Of a DNA stretch of 18,120 nucleotides, positions 1-7,933 are shown piece by piece (position 1 is the first letter of the stretch; each line of letters starts with the position of its first letter). A program made the position numbers and the translations under genes. Where the stretch lies: NCBI GenBank assembly GCA_017612655.1, contig JAGAFM010000131.1:1-18120 (forward strand), read 5' to 3'. The notes below the pieces were generated by a model. It had not been told where the DNA came from. It did not search any database and saw only the letters and a program-made list of their open reading frames with translations. Source of the stretch: Clostridia bacterium. GTDB lineage: Bacteria > Bacillota > Clostridia > Oscillospirales > CAG-272.

Positions 1-1134
1 CGAGATGTCAACATCGGGAACGCCGGCGGCATCTTCGTCAGCACGGTGGATTTCGTATTTCTTTGCGGTACAGGGCATCACGCCGACCACGACGATGTCC
101 TTTGCGTCGAGACCCATCTTTTCAGCGAAATAGGTCTTGATGATGGCGCCGGACATGGTCATCGGGGATTTGCAGGTGGAAAGATGCGAGAGCTGATCCG
201 GATAGTACTGTTCGATGAAGCGGATCCATCCGGGAGAGCAGGAGGTGATCATCGGGAGAACGCCCTTGTTCTGGATGCGTTGAACCAGTTCGGTCGCTTC
301 TTCCACGATTGTGACGTCCGCGCCGAAGTCGATGTCGAAGACCTTGTCTGCGCCCAGTCTGCGGATGGCGGCGACCATCTTTCCTTCTCCGGGCGTTCCG
401 ATCGGATTGCCGAATTCTTCCGCGATGGCCGCGCGGACTGCGGGGGCAGTCATCATGACAACGTACTTGGACGGATCGGCGATGGCGGACCAGACCAGTT
501 CCGTATCGTCTTTCTCGGTGAGAGCACCCGTCGGGCAGACGACGGTGCACTGTCCGCAGGAGATACAGGGGTTGTCCGCAAGCTTCAGCTTGAACGCCTG
601 GCCGATGTTCGTGTCGATTCCGCGGTCGTTCGCACCGAGAATTCCGACGTACTGTTCTCTGCATGCTGCGACGCATCTTCTGCAGAGAATGCACTTGTTG
701 TTGTTCCGGACCAGGTGAGGCGCGGAGTCGTCGACGTCGTAGGTCGGACGGAAGCCGCTGAACGCCTCTTCGTCCACCCCGTAGTCGTTGCACAGCTTCT
801 GCAGTTCGCAGTTGCCGGATCTCGGGCAGGACAGGCACTTCTTGTCGTGCGTGGAGAGGATCAGTTCCAGGGTCGTTTTCCGGGCGGCCTGAACCTTCGC
901 GGTGTTGGTCTTGATTTCCATGCCTTCGGCAACCGGATAGACGCAGGCGGTCGCGAGGCCGCGCGCGCCGGTCGCTTCGACAACGCAGATCCGGCAGGCG
1001 CCGATCGCATTGATATCTTTCATGTAGCAGAGGGTCGGGATCTCAACGCCGGCAGCTCTGGCGGCTTCCAGAATCGTGGAGCCTTTCGGGACGCTGACCG
1101 CGATCCCGTTGACTTTGCAGTTGATCATTTCCAT
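1..1134 (-). CDS. hydA: [FeFe] hydrogenase catalytic subunit HydA (HndD-like), C-terminus cut off by the window edge
   Basis: Catalytic subunit of an NAD(P)-linked [FeFe] hydrogenase, interconverting protons and H2 at the H-cluster in the cytoplasm. I translated the reading frame by hand; about 378 residues are present. It opens with a plant-type [2Fe-2S] domain (Cys at about 36, 47, 50 and 64). Next come a His/Cys-ligated [4Fe-4S] motif (H, C-x2-C-x5-C, near residue 100) and two ferredoxin motifs, CILCRRCVAAC and CISCGQCTVVC. The H-domain follows, with TAPAVR, TSCSPGW (residues 297-303) and MPCTAKKYE (Cys355). The third H-cluster motif lies outside the window. The start is the ATG at 1134, 11 bases after a strong AAAGGAGG at 1146-1153, and 20 bases separate it from the hydB stop. 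It is the last of three co-directional genes. Odd point: residue 300 is Ser where the classical motif is TSCCPGW. Confidence 0.95.
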   Translation of the reverse strand, partial: MEMINCKVNGIAVSVPKGSTILEAARAAGVEIPTLCYMKDINAIGACRICVVEATGARGLATACVYPVAEGMEIKTNTAKVQAARKTTLELILSTHDKKCLSCPRSGNCELQKLCNDYGVDEEAFSGFRPTYDVDDSAPHLVRNNNKCILCRRCVAACREQYVGILGANDRGIDTNIGQAFKLKLADNPCISCGQCTVVCPTGALTEKDDTELVWSAIADPSKYVVMMTAPAVRAAIAEEFGNPIGTPGEGKMVAAIRRLGADKVFDIDFGADVTIVEEATELVQRIQNKGVLPMITSCSPGWIRFIEQYYPDQLSHLSTCKSPMTMSGAIIKTYFAEKMGLDAKDIVVVGVMPCTAKKYEIHRADEDAAGVPDVDIS

Positions 1135-1154
1135 AATAGCTGGCTCCTCCTTTA

Positions 1155-3041
1155 TTACTGTTTGGAAATCGCGCCGAAGTTACAGTTGCTCATGCAGGCA
1201 CCGCACTTGACGCAACCTTCGGTGAGGATCTTCATGGAAGGAAGCTTGTGTCCCGGAGCGACGTAGTCGGTCTTGACGATCGTATTCGCAGGGCAGTTCT
1301 TTGCGCACTTGCCGCAGCCGATGCACTTGTCCGGATCGATGACGTACTTGAGCAGACCTTTGCATACGCCGGCGGGGCACTTCTTGTCGACGACGTGGGC
1401 GACGTATTCGTCCCGGAAGAACTTAAGCGTTGCGAGAACCGGGTTCGGGGCCGTCTGGCCGAGTCCGCAGAGGGAGTTGGATTTGATGTAGTTGCAGAAG
1501 GCCTCAATCTTGTCGAGATCTTCCAGCGTTCCTTCTCCGCGGGTGATTTTATCGAGCATCTCAAGCAGCCGTCTGGTTCCGACGCGGCAGGGAGTGCATT
1601 TTCCGCAGGATTCGTCGACAGTAAACTCCAGGAAGAACTTCGCCATGTCGACCATGCAGTTGTCTTCGTCCATGATGATCAGACCGCCGGATCCCATCAT
1701 GCAGCCCATGGCAATCAGGTTGTCGTAATCGACTTCGACGTCCATCAGCGCTGCGGGAATACAACCGCCGGACGGTCCGCCTGTCTGGGCAGCCTTGAAT
1801 TTCTTTCCGTTCGGGCAGCCGCCTCCGATCTCTTCCACGATTTCGCGGAGCGTCGTTCCCATGGGAATTTCGACCAGACCGGTGTTGGAGATCTTGCCTC
1901 CGAGCGCAAAGACCTTGGTTCCCTTGGATTTTTCGGTTCCCATCGAGGCAAACCACTGCGCACCGTTGAGAATGATCTGGGGAACGTTCGCAAACGTTTC
2001 CACGTTGTTTTCCACGGTCGGGCAGCCGAAGAGACCTTTCACGGCGGGGAACGGAGGCCGAGGCCGCGGCTCGCCGCGGTTGCCTTCGATCGAGGTCATC
2101 AGAGCGGTTTCCTCTCCGCAGACAAAGGCGCCTGCGCCGAGACGGATGTGAATATCGAAGTTGAAGTCAGTCCCGAAAATGTGTTCGCCCAGCAGTCCGT
2201 ACTCGCGTGCCTGGCGGATGGCGATATTCAGACGCTTGACGGCGATCGGGTATTCGGCGCGGACGTAAATCCATCCTTCATCGGATCCGGTCGCATATCC
2301 GGCGATTGCCATGGCCTCCAGGATGCAGTGCGGATCTCCTTCCAGGACGGAACGGTCCATAAAGGCTCCGGGGTCTCCTTCGTCGGCGTTGCAGACGACG
2401 TACTTTTTGGGACCGTCCGCGACAAAGGACCATTTCTTGCCGGTGGGGAATCCGCCGCCGCCTCTTCCGCGGAGACCGGACTCCAGAATGGTCTGCGTCA
2501 CTTCCTTCGGGGTCAGTTCCTTCAGACACTTTGCCAGAGCAAAGTAGCCGTCTTTCGCAATGTAATCGTCAATCGATTCGGGATCGATGATTCCGCAGTT
2601 GCGGAGGGCGACCCGTTTCTGCCTCTTGAAGAAGTCGGTGTCCGGCAGGGAGGTCACGATTTCGCCTGAATCTGCGCGGCCCGCTCCGATTGTATATTCC
2701 TTGACCACTTCGCCGCCTTTGATATGACGTTCGACGACTTCCTTGGCCTTCTCGGCGTTCATCTTAACGTAGGTGGTTCTGGTATTGTCTTTTCCGTAGA
2801 TTTCAACGACGGGTTCAAACTGACAGATTCCAATGCATCCGGTCTGCATGACAACGGTCCTGTCGGACAGACCGGCATCTGCGATGCCGTCAACAAAAGC
2901 ATTCAGAACGGGACGTGCGCCGGCGGCAATTCCGCAGGTTGCCATTCCGACGAGAATGCGGTATTCGCAATCAGTTCCGTCCACCTTGGTCTGATCCTGC
3001 ATCTTTGCCTTGAGAGTCATGAGCTCTTCCAGTGATTTCAT
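1155..3041 (-). CDS. hydB: NADH-binding flavoprotein subunit HydB (NuoF/HndC-like) of the [FeFe] hydrogenase
   Basis: Subunit of 628 residues that carries FMN, binds NAD(H) and links the nucleotide to the iron-sulfur chain of the hydrogenase; in HydABC enzymes it is considered the bifurcation site. An N-terminal thioredoxin-like [2Fe-2S] domain of the HndB type shows three Cys (36, 69, 73). The NuoF core follows, with the FMN/NADH loop GLRGRGGGGFPTG and the stretch CNADEGDPGAFMD, then an SLBB-like region. The NuoF [4Fe-4S] ligands are CGKCTPC and a later Cys in LCGLGQ. Two C-terminal ferredoxin motifs, CIGCGKCAKNC and CVKCGACMSNC, complete the protein. This N- plus C-terminal extension of NuoF distinguishes HydB from complex I NuoF. 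The ATG at 3041 has an AAGGAT site 13 bases upstream. It lies 46 bases after hydC and 20 before hydA, so one operon is very likely. Confidence 0.95.
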   Translation of the reverse strand: MKSLEELMTLKAKMQDQTKVDGTDCEYRILVGMATCGIAAGARPVLNAFVDGIADAGLSDRTVVMQTGCIGICQFEPVVEIYGKDNTRTTYVKMNAEKAKEVVERHIKGGEVVKEYTIGAGRADSGEIVTSLPDTDFFKRQKRVALRNCGIIDPESIDDYIAKDGYFALAKCLKELTPKEVTQTILESGLRGRGGGGFPTGKKWSFVADGPKKYVVCNADEGDPGAFMDRSVLEGDPHCILEAMAIAGYATGSDEGWIYVRAEYPIAVKRLNIAIRQAREYGLLGEHIFGTDFNFDIHIRLGAGAFVCGEETALMTSIEGNRGEPRPRPPFPAVKGLFGCPTVENNVETFANVPQIILNGAQWFASMGTEKSKGTKVFALGGKISNTGLVEIPMGTTLREIVEEIGGGCPNGKKFKAAQTGGPSGGCIPAALMDVEVDYDNLIAMGCMMGSGGLIIMDEDNCMVDMAKFFLEFTVDESCGKCTPCRVGTRRLLEMLDKITRGEGTLEDLDKIEAFCNYIKSNSLCGLGQTAPNPVLATLKFFRDEYVAHVVDKKCPAGVCKGLLKYVIDPDKCIGCGKCAKNCPANTIVKTDYVAPGHKLPSMKILTEGCVKCGACMSNCNFGAISKQ

Positions 3042-3087
3042 GATACAATATTCTATCCTTTCTGATTATTCTTCAGCAAACGGAGAC

Positions 3088-3588
3088 TCAGTCGTTCCGG
3101 TATTTTGCGATGATGGATTCGACCATGGAAGGTTCCATCCGTCCGTAGACATCTTCTCCCACGATCATAACCGGAGCAAGTCCGCACGCTCCGACGCACC
3201 GGGTTGCATCCAGACTGAAGCGAAGATCGTTCGTGATTCCGCCCTGTTCAATGCCGATGACCTCTTCCAGCTTCTCCATGATCTTTCCGGACCCCTTGAC
3301 GTAGCAGGCGGTTCCGAGGCAGACCGAAACGTGGTGTTTTCCCTTCTGGGAAAGAGCAAACTGGGAATAGAAGGTGGCAACGCCGAAAACCTTCTCCAGC
3401 GGAACGTCCATTCCCTCCGCGATCATGTTCTGGACTTCGAACGGGAGATATCCGTAGATATCCTGAGCCTGCTGCATGACGGCCATCAGACTGCTTTTGT
3501 CCTGCTTGTTGGCGTCAATGACTGCTTTCAGCTCAGCTTCCTGCTCGGGAGTCCCGCGAAAGGGAAGAGTACTGATTTTCTTCTTCAT
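3088..3588 (-). CDS. hydC: [2Fe-2S] thioredoxin-like subunit HydC (NuoE/HndA-like) of the [FeFe] hydrogenase
   Basis: Small electron-transfer subunit of 166 residues, homologous to NuoE of complex I and partner of HydB. An N-terminal helical part (residues about 15-60, with the typical QDIYGYLP segment) precedes a thioredoxin-like domain with all four [2Fe-2S] ligands: Cys90 and Cys95 (CLGTAC), and Cys131 and Cys135 (CVGAC). I chose the ATG at 3588 because AGGAGG lies ten bases upstream (3599-3604). The frame stays open to 3669, but the extra 27 residues are not NuoE-like and have no ribosome-binding site. It is the first gene of the hydCBA operon, with a leader of about 118 bases from the predicted promoter. 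The order C-B-A is common for trimeric bifurcating hydrogenases. Confidence 0.95.
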   Translation of the reverse strand: MKKKISTLPFRGTPEQEAELKAVIDANKQDKSSLMAVMQQAQDIYGYLPFEVQNMIAEGMDVPLEKVFGVATFYSQFALSQKGKHHVSVCLGTACYVKGSGKIMEKLEEVIGIEQGGITNDLRFSLDATRCVGACGLAPVMIVGEDVYGRMEPSMVESIIAKYRND

Positions 3589-3713
3589 GGATCCTGATCC
3601 TCCTGAAAAAATATGTATGGAATACATGCTCAAAGCCATCCGTCGGGCCTGGAAAAAAGAGACTTCCACCCGAAGGTGATTATCGCGGCGGGACGGAACA
3701 CAAACTATCCGTC

Positions 3714-3742
3714 ATTATAGCATGAATCAAGGGATTCTGCAA
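3714..3742 (-). promoter_or_regulatory. Probable sigma-A promoter of the hydCBA operon (extended -10)
   Basis: Read on the minus strand there is a perfect TATAAT (3714-3719) preceded by TGC, making an extended -10. A weak -35, TTGCAG (3737-3742), sits at an exact 17-base spacing. Transcription would start near 3706 and leave a leader of about 118 bases before hydC. That leader contains a small UUCG-capped hairpin (CACC/GGTG) and a weak AT-only hairpin at 3613-3627 just ahead of the ribosome-binding site. Confidence 0.7.
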
Positions 3743-3769
3743 CCCTTTTTTCAAGAAAATGGGGTGTTT

Positions 3770-3787
3770 TTGTTATAAATTTATCAA
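3770..3787. promoter_or_regulatory. Candidate Rex (redox repressor) operator
   Basis: The 18 bases TTGTTAT-AAAT-TTATCAA match the clostridial Rex consensus TTGTTAA-N4-TTAACAA at 12 of 14 defined positions; the two mismatches are symmetric (positions 7 and 15). Rex senses NADH/NAD and commonly controls fermentative and hydrogenase genes, so the place fits. The site is centred about 70 bases upstream of the predicted hyd start, which is further than usual for simple occlusion. A second promoter or another mode of action is possible. Confidence 0.5.
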
Positions 3788-4036
3788 GGGGAAGGACGGT
3801 CGGTAGGAACCGTGATTCCGTCCCCGGAAAGAGAACGGCCCGAGACCTGCCCCGCGGAGAGTTCCGTTACGAAAAAGTCGCATCGTTTTCCTGTCTGCAA
3901 ACCGGATTCGTAAACGGATCTCCGGCTTGCGGGGGCGAAGCGCGTCCGGCTGTTTGGTTCCCGGTTTCCGCCGTCGTTTCCTGACGGTGACGATTGCAGC
4001 CGGGAGGGACTGACCCGCCGAAAACCGAAAAAAAGA
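3788..4036. other. Non-coding part of the divergent hyd / ABC transporter spacer
   Basis: About 250 bases between the Rex-like site and the ABC promoter. I see no credible gene: the open frames here lack ribosome-binding sites and recognisable domains. A few short inverted repeats occur (GGACGG with CCGTCC around 3794-3825; CCGTC with GACGG at 3971-3987). None is followed by a T-run. Confidence 0.4.
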
Positions 4037-4051
4037 TTGACATTTTCGGCG
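4016..4051. repeat. Inverted repeat bracketing the -35 element of the ABC transporter promoter
   Basis: Arm CGCCGAAAA at 4016-4024 is perfectly repeated in inverse as TTTTCGGCG at 4043-4051, 18 bases apart. The second arm sits between the -35 and -10 boxes. It could be an operator for an unknown repressor of the exporter. No regulator gene is adjacent, so this is a guess from position. Confidence 0.4.
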
Positions 4052-4065
4052 CCCTCTCATATAAT
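4037..4065 (+). promoter_or_regulatory. Consensus sigma-A promoter of the ABC exporter operon
   Basis: A perfect TTGACA (4037-4042), a 17-base spacer and a perfect TATAAT (4060-4065) give a start near 4072, about 93 bases before the exporter start codon. Its location rules out translation starts upstream of 4072 for the first exporter gene. Confidence 0.85.
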
Positions 4066-4164
4066 AATATATCCGATAATAAATGCGATAGACTCGGTTC
4101 GGCACGGGAAAAACAGCCGTGTGTCCCATCCGGGCGCCTGAATAACGGAAGCGAGGTAGAAATT

Positions 4165-5979
4165 TTGAAGCGGTGGCTCAAATATGTGAAACCCTATAAG
4201 CTTTACTTCATCTTCGGACCGCTGATGATGATCGTGGAAGTCATCGGGGAAATGATGATGCCCAAGATGCTCGCCATGATCATCGACTACGGAATCGAAC
4301 CGGGGAAAATGGAGGAAGCTCCCGACTATGTCCGCTGGATCTTCGGGCTCTTCGGGGAACAGGCCTCCCCTTTTATCATTGCAATCATGGTTGGAATGAT
4401 CCTCACCGCGATTATCATGATGATCGGCGGGGTCGGAGGCGCCTATTTCGGCTCCAAGGCTTCTGTGAACTTTGCCGCGGATCTCCGGGAGGATCTGTAC
4501 CGGAAAGTACAGACCTATTCCTTCTCCAATATCGACCGGTACTCCACGGGGTCTCTGATTACCAGACTGACGAACGACGTCACCCAGCTTCAGAACTTTG
4601 TCAGCATGCTGCTCCGGATGTGTCTCCGTGCCCCCGGCATGCTGATCGGGGCGCTGATTATGGCCCTGACCATGAATCTCCAGCTCTCTCTCGTGCTGCT
4701 GGTTACAATCCCGCTTCTCGGAATCTTCCTCTGGATCGTGATTTCGAAAAGCTTTCCGCGGTTCGGCTTGATGCAGACGAAAATCGATCGTCTGAATTCC
4801 ACGGTTCAGGAGAATCTTACGAATGTCCGGGTCGTGAAGTCATTCGTAAGGGAATCGTTTGAGAAGGCGAAGTTCGCCGCGGCAAACGCGGAACTCAAGG
4901 AAACGGCGATGAGCGCGATGAAGGTCATGATCTTCATGCTGCCCGCCATGCACTTTTTCATGAACGCCACGACGATTGCAGTCCTCTGGTTCGGCGGACA
5001 GATGGTCCTGGACGGATCTATGGGGCCCGGCGATCTGACGGCTTTTGTCACCTATATCACGCAGATTCTTTCCTCCCTGATGATGGTTTCCATGATGATC
5101 ATGTTCATGTCCCGCGCCATCGCCTCCGGACGGAGAATCGCCGAGGTTCTGGACGAAACGCCGGATATTTCGGACGGCGTTTTGAGCGGGGAGGACCGGG
5201 AGCGGACCGTAAGGAACGGGGAGATAGAATTCCGAAACGTATCGTTCCGCTATTATAAGAACAGTGAGGAAAAGGTCCTGGACGGGATTTCTCTGCGGAT
5301 TCCTCCGTCCTCGACCGTCGGGATCATCGGTTCAACCGGGTGCGGAAAAACCACGCTGGTTTCCCTGATTGCCCGCTTCTACGATGCCGATGAGGGAGAG
5401 GTCCTGGTGGACGGGGTCGACGTCCACCGGTTCAGCCTGTTCAACCTTCGGGAAGGGATCGGCATGGTCCTTCAGAACAATGTGCTGTTTTCCGGCTCGA
5501 TTGAGGACAACCTGCGCTGGGGGAATGCAGACGCCACGGAGGAAGAGATCCGGGAAATGGCCTCCTATGCCCAGGCGGACGGTTTCATTTCCTCGTTCAA
5601 GGAGGGATATCAGACGGAGCTCGGGCAGGGAGGAAACAACGTTTCCGGAGGACAGAAGCAGCGGCTCTGTATCGCGCGCGCTCTCCTGAAAAAGCCGAAA
5701 ATCCTGATTCTGGACGATTCCACCTCGGCGGTGGATACCGCGACGGAAGCAAGAATCCGGACCGCGTTCCGGACGGAACTGAAAGACTCCACCAAGATAA
5801 TCATTGCCCAGAGAATCTCGTCGGTTATGGAGGCGGACCGGATCATCGTAATGAATGACGGAAAGATTACAGGAGAAGGAACTCACGAGGAACTCCTGGC
5901 CTCCAATCTGGAATATCAGGAAATCTACAATTCCCAGATGGAAGCGGCTCAGTCCCCTCAGAAGGGGGTGACCGCATAA
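4165..5979 (+). CDS. Heterodimeric ABC exporter, subunit with degenerate ATP site (permease/ATP-binding half-transporter)
   Basis: Half-transporter of 604 residues in the inner membrane, with six predicted membrane helices (about residues 10-310) and a C-terminal ATPase domain. Walker A is GSTGCGKT (389-396) and the signature is VSGGQ. Walker B reads ILILDDSTSAVD, so Asp518 replaces the catalytic Glu; the H-loop reads IAQR, so Gln549 replaces the switch His. These changes mark the non-hydrolytic half of a heterodimer such as TM287/288, BmrCD or YfiBC. The TTG at 4165 is chosen because GAGG lies eight bases upstream and the protein then begins with the normal LKRWLKYVKPYK exporter N-terminus; earlier in-frame codons precede the promoter. 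Its stop overlaps the partner gene by one base (TAATG). Substrate unknown: drug, lipid or peptide export are all possible. Confidence 0.93.
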   Translation: MKRWLKYVKPYKLYFIFGPLMMIVEVIGEMMMPKMLAMIIDYGIEPGKMEEAPDYVRWIFGLFGEQASPFIIAIMVGMILTAIIMMIGGVGGAYFGSKASVNFAADLREDLYRKVQTYSFSNIDRYSTGSLITRLTNDVTQLQNFVSMLLRMCLRAPGMLIGALIMALTMNLQLSLVLLVTIPLLGIFLWIVISKSFPRFGLMQTKIDRLNSTVQENLTNVRVVKSFVRESFEKAKFAAANAELKETAMSAMKVMIFMLPAMHFFMNATTIAVLWFGGQMVLDGSMGPGDLTAFVTYITQILSSLMMVSMMIMFMSRAIASGRRIAEVLDETPDISDGVLSGEDRERTVRNGEIEFRNVSFRYYKNSEEKVLDGISLRIPPSSTVGIIGSTGCGKTTLVSLIARFYDADEGEVLVDGVDVHRFSLFNLREGIGMVLQNNVLFSGSIEDNLRWGNADATEEEIREMASYAQADGFISSFKEGYQTELGQGGNNVSGGQKQRLCIARALLKKPKILILDDSTSAVDTATEARIRTAFRTELKDSTKIIIAQRISSVMEADRIIVMNDGKITGEGTHEELLASNLEYQEIYNSQMEAAQSPQKGVTA

Positions 5980-7871
5980 TGGCTGCGATTCGTTCCTTGG
6001 AAGCCCTCAGGAAGCAGTACGCCAGACTCGGACAGTCCCAGACAGGACATGGCCGTCCAGGTTTCGGGGGACCTGGCAGAGGTCCGGGCGGAAGGAGACC
6101 AGATGCTGCCGGGAAACCGAAAGAAACAAAGAAAACGATTTCCCGCCTTCTCTCTTACGTCGGCCATTACAAGTTTCATCTCATTATCGTCCTCGTCTGT
6201 ATGCTGATCTCCACGCTGACTTCCCTGGCTGGCGGTTATATGCTCCGCCCGATCATCAATACCCTGATTGACAGGGAAGTGACGGTGGAAGGCCGCATCC
6301 AGGCGCTGTCCGGCACGCTCGTACTCCTCGGGTGCATTTATCTGATCGGAGTTTGCACGACCTATCTCCAGAGCAGACTCATGATGCATGTTTCCTTTCA
6401 TGCCACAGAGGCGTTGAGGCGGGACCTGTTCAACTCGATTCAGCCTCTCCCGGTCCGGTTTTTCGATTCGAATCCGACAGGCGAAACCATGTCCCGGTTT
6501 ACAAACGATATCGACGCCATTGACACCATGATCAACAACTCCCTGACCTCAATGGTTTCCGGAGTGGTCAGTCTGGTCGGAACGTTCGTCATGATGGTTT
6601 ACACCAACATCTGGCTGACGATCATCACGATCGTGTTCATCCCCATTTTTGCCAAGGGGGGAGGCGCAATCGCCAAACTGTCCGCCAGGTACTACTCCGG
6701 TCAGCAGGAAGCGCTGGGCGCCGTCAACGGTTACATCGAAGAAACGGTCAGCGGACAGAAGGTCGTGAAGGTGTTCAACCATGAAGGGGTCTGCGTCGAA
6801 GAGTTCCGGGCACTGAACAACGATATGCGGGACAAGCAGTTCCGCGCACAGTTCTGGGGGGGCGTCATGGGTCCGATCATGGGAAACACTTCGCAGATTT
6901 CGTACGCGCTGACGGCCGGAATCGGAGGTCTTCTCTGTCTGAACGGGATCTTCGACATCGGAGGTCTGTCGGTCTTTGTCGGGTATTCGAGGCAGTTTTC
7001 CATGCCGATCAACATGATCTCTCAGCAAATGGCCACGATTTTTTCCGCCCTTGCCTGTGCCGAGCGGGTTTTCTCGGTGATTGATCAGGAACCGGAGTGC
7101 CCGGATTCTGCCGACGCCAAACCTTTTTCCGACACGTCTCCCGGGAAAGTGGAACTGGATCACGTGACGTTCGGGTATCTCCCCGACAAGGTGGTTCTCC
7201 ATGACATCACGCTGACGGCGGAGCCCGGACAGAAGATCGCCTTTGTCGGTTCGACCGGAGCGGGGAAAACTACGGTTACCAACCTTCTGAGCCGTTTTTA
7301 CGATATCAACTCCGGAACGATCAAAATTGACGGGGTCGATCTCCTGAACTATCAGAGAAGCAGTCTTCGGTCCCATATTGCCATGGTTCTCCAGGATACG
7401 CATCTCTTCACGGGAACCGTCATGGAGAATATCCGATACGGCCGGCTGGACGCGACGGACTACGAGGTGATTGAAGCGGCCAAAGTCGCATCCGCGCACA
7501 GTTTCATCATGCGGCTGTCTGACGGATACCAGACCCTGCTGGAACGGGACGGAGCCAATCTTTCTCAGGGACAGAGGCAGCTCCTGAATATTGCCCGCGC
7601 CGCCATCTCCCGCGCTCCGATTCTCGTCCTGGACGAGGCGACCTCGTCCGTCGATACGAGAACCGAGCGGCATATTGAACACGGCATGGAGCGCCTGATG
7701 CGGAACCGCACCACCTTTGTAATCGCTCACCGGCTTTCCACCGTACGGAACGCCGACATGATTCTTGTCCTGGAGGCGGGACGAATTGTGGAACGGGGCA
7801 ATCACGAAGAGCTGCTTGCTCTGAAGGGAAGATACTACGAGCTCTATACCGGCGTAAAGGAACTGGATTAG
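5979..7871 (+). CDS. Heterodimeric ABC exporter, catalytically competent partner subunit
   Basis: Half-transporter of 630 residues forming the heterodimer with the preceding gene. The first 50 or so residues form a Gly/Pro/Arg-rich cytoplasmic extension, common in the YfiC-like partner of this family. Six membrane helices follow (about residues 60-345), then the ATPase domain. Walker A is GSTGAGKT (424-431), Walker B is ILVLDEATSSVD with catalytic Glu553, and the H-loop is IAHR with His584. The signature is LSQGQ instead of LSGGQ. The canonical ATP site would therefore combine these Walker residues with the VSGGQ of the partner, and the degenerate site the reverse, as expected for asymmetric exporters. 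The ATG at 5979 overlaps the previous stop and has a G-rich site (GGGGGTG) a few bases upstream, so translation is coupled. Confidence 0.95.
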   Translation: MAAIRSLEALRKQYARLGQSQTGHGRPGFGGPGRGPGGRRPDAAGKPKETKKTISRLLSYVGHYKFHLIIVLVCMLISTLTSLAGGYMLRPIINTLIDREVTVEGRIQALSGTLVLLGCIYLIGVCTTYLQSRLMMHVSFHATEALRRDLFNSIQPLPVRFFDSNPTGETMSRFTNDIDAIDTMINNSLTSMVSGVVSLVGTFVMMVYTNIWLTIITIVFIPIFAKGGGAIAKLSARYYSGQQEALGAVNGYIEETVSGQKVVKVFNHEGVCVEEFRALNNDMRDKQFRAQFWGGVMGPIMGNTSQISYALTAGIGGLLCLNGIFDIGGLSVFVGYSRQFSMPINMISQQMATIFSALACAERVFSVIDQEPECPDSADAKPFSDTSPGKVELDHVTFGYLPDKVVLHDITLTAEPGQKIAFVGSTGAGKTTVTNLLSRFYDINSGTIKIDGVDLLNYQRSSLRSHIAMVLQDTHLFTGTVMENIRYGRLDATDYEVIEAAKVASAHSFIMRLSDGYQTLLERDGANLSQGQRQLLNIARAAISRAPILVLDEATSSVDTRTERHIEHGMERLMRNRTTFVIAHRLSTVRNADMILVLEAGRIVERGNHEELLALKGRYYELYTGVKELD

Positions 7872-7882
7872 TTTCCTTCCTG

Positions 7883-7916
7883 CGTCCGTCCGGAACCGGA
7901 GAGATCCGGACGGACG
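7883..7916 (+). repeat. Perfect 12-bp inverted repeat after the exporter operon
   Basis: CGTCCGTCCGGA (7883-7894) and its exact complement (7905-7916) flank a 10-base loop, starting 11 bases after the exporter stop codon. The stem is strong, but no T-run follows directly, so it is not a textbook intrinsic terminator. It may protect the 3' end of the mRNA or work with the T-tracts about 60 bases downstream. Confidence 0.7.
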
Positions 7917-7933
7917 GGCGGGGAAGAGGAAAA

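Noticed and set aside
46..2669. Long open frames on the plus strand (46-1266 and 1248-2669) opposite hydA and hydB
   Set aside because: They have no recognisable domains or ribosome-binding sites and lie exactly opposite well-conserved iron-sulfur proteins. They are antisense by-products of GC-rich codon use.
3589..3669. 27-residue N-terminal extension of HydC
   Set aside because: No ribosome-binding site there, whereas AGGAGG lies ten bases before the ATG at 3588 and homologues begin at that point.
3751..3780. Possible plus-strand promoter TTCAAG-18-TATAAA overlapping the Rex-like site
   Set aside because: Both boxes are imperfect, the spacing is 18, and no gene or RNA is evident downstream before the stronger promoter at 4037.
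3994..4164. Upstream ATG extension of the first exporter gene
   Set aside because: It begins before the predicted transcription start near 4072. The TTG at 4165 has a ribosome-binding site and gives the normal family N-terminus.
3773..4181. Two overlapping minus-strand frames of 104-118 residues in the hyd/exporter spacer
   Set aside because: No ribosome-binding site, no domain, low-complexity Arg-rich translation, and they cross the perfect plus-strand promoter at 4037-4065.
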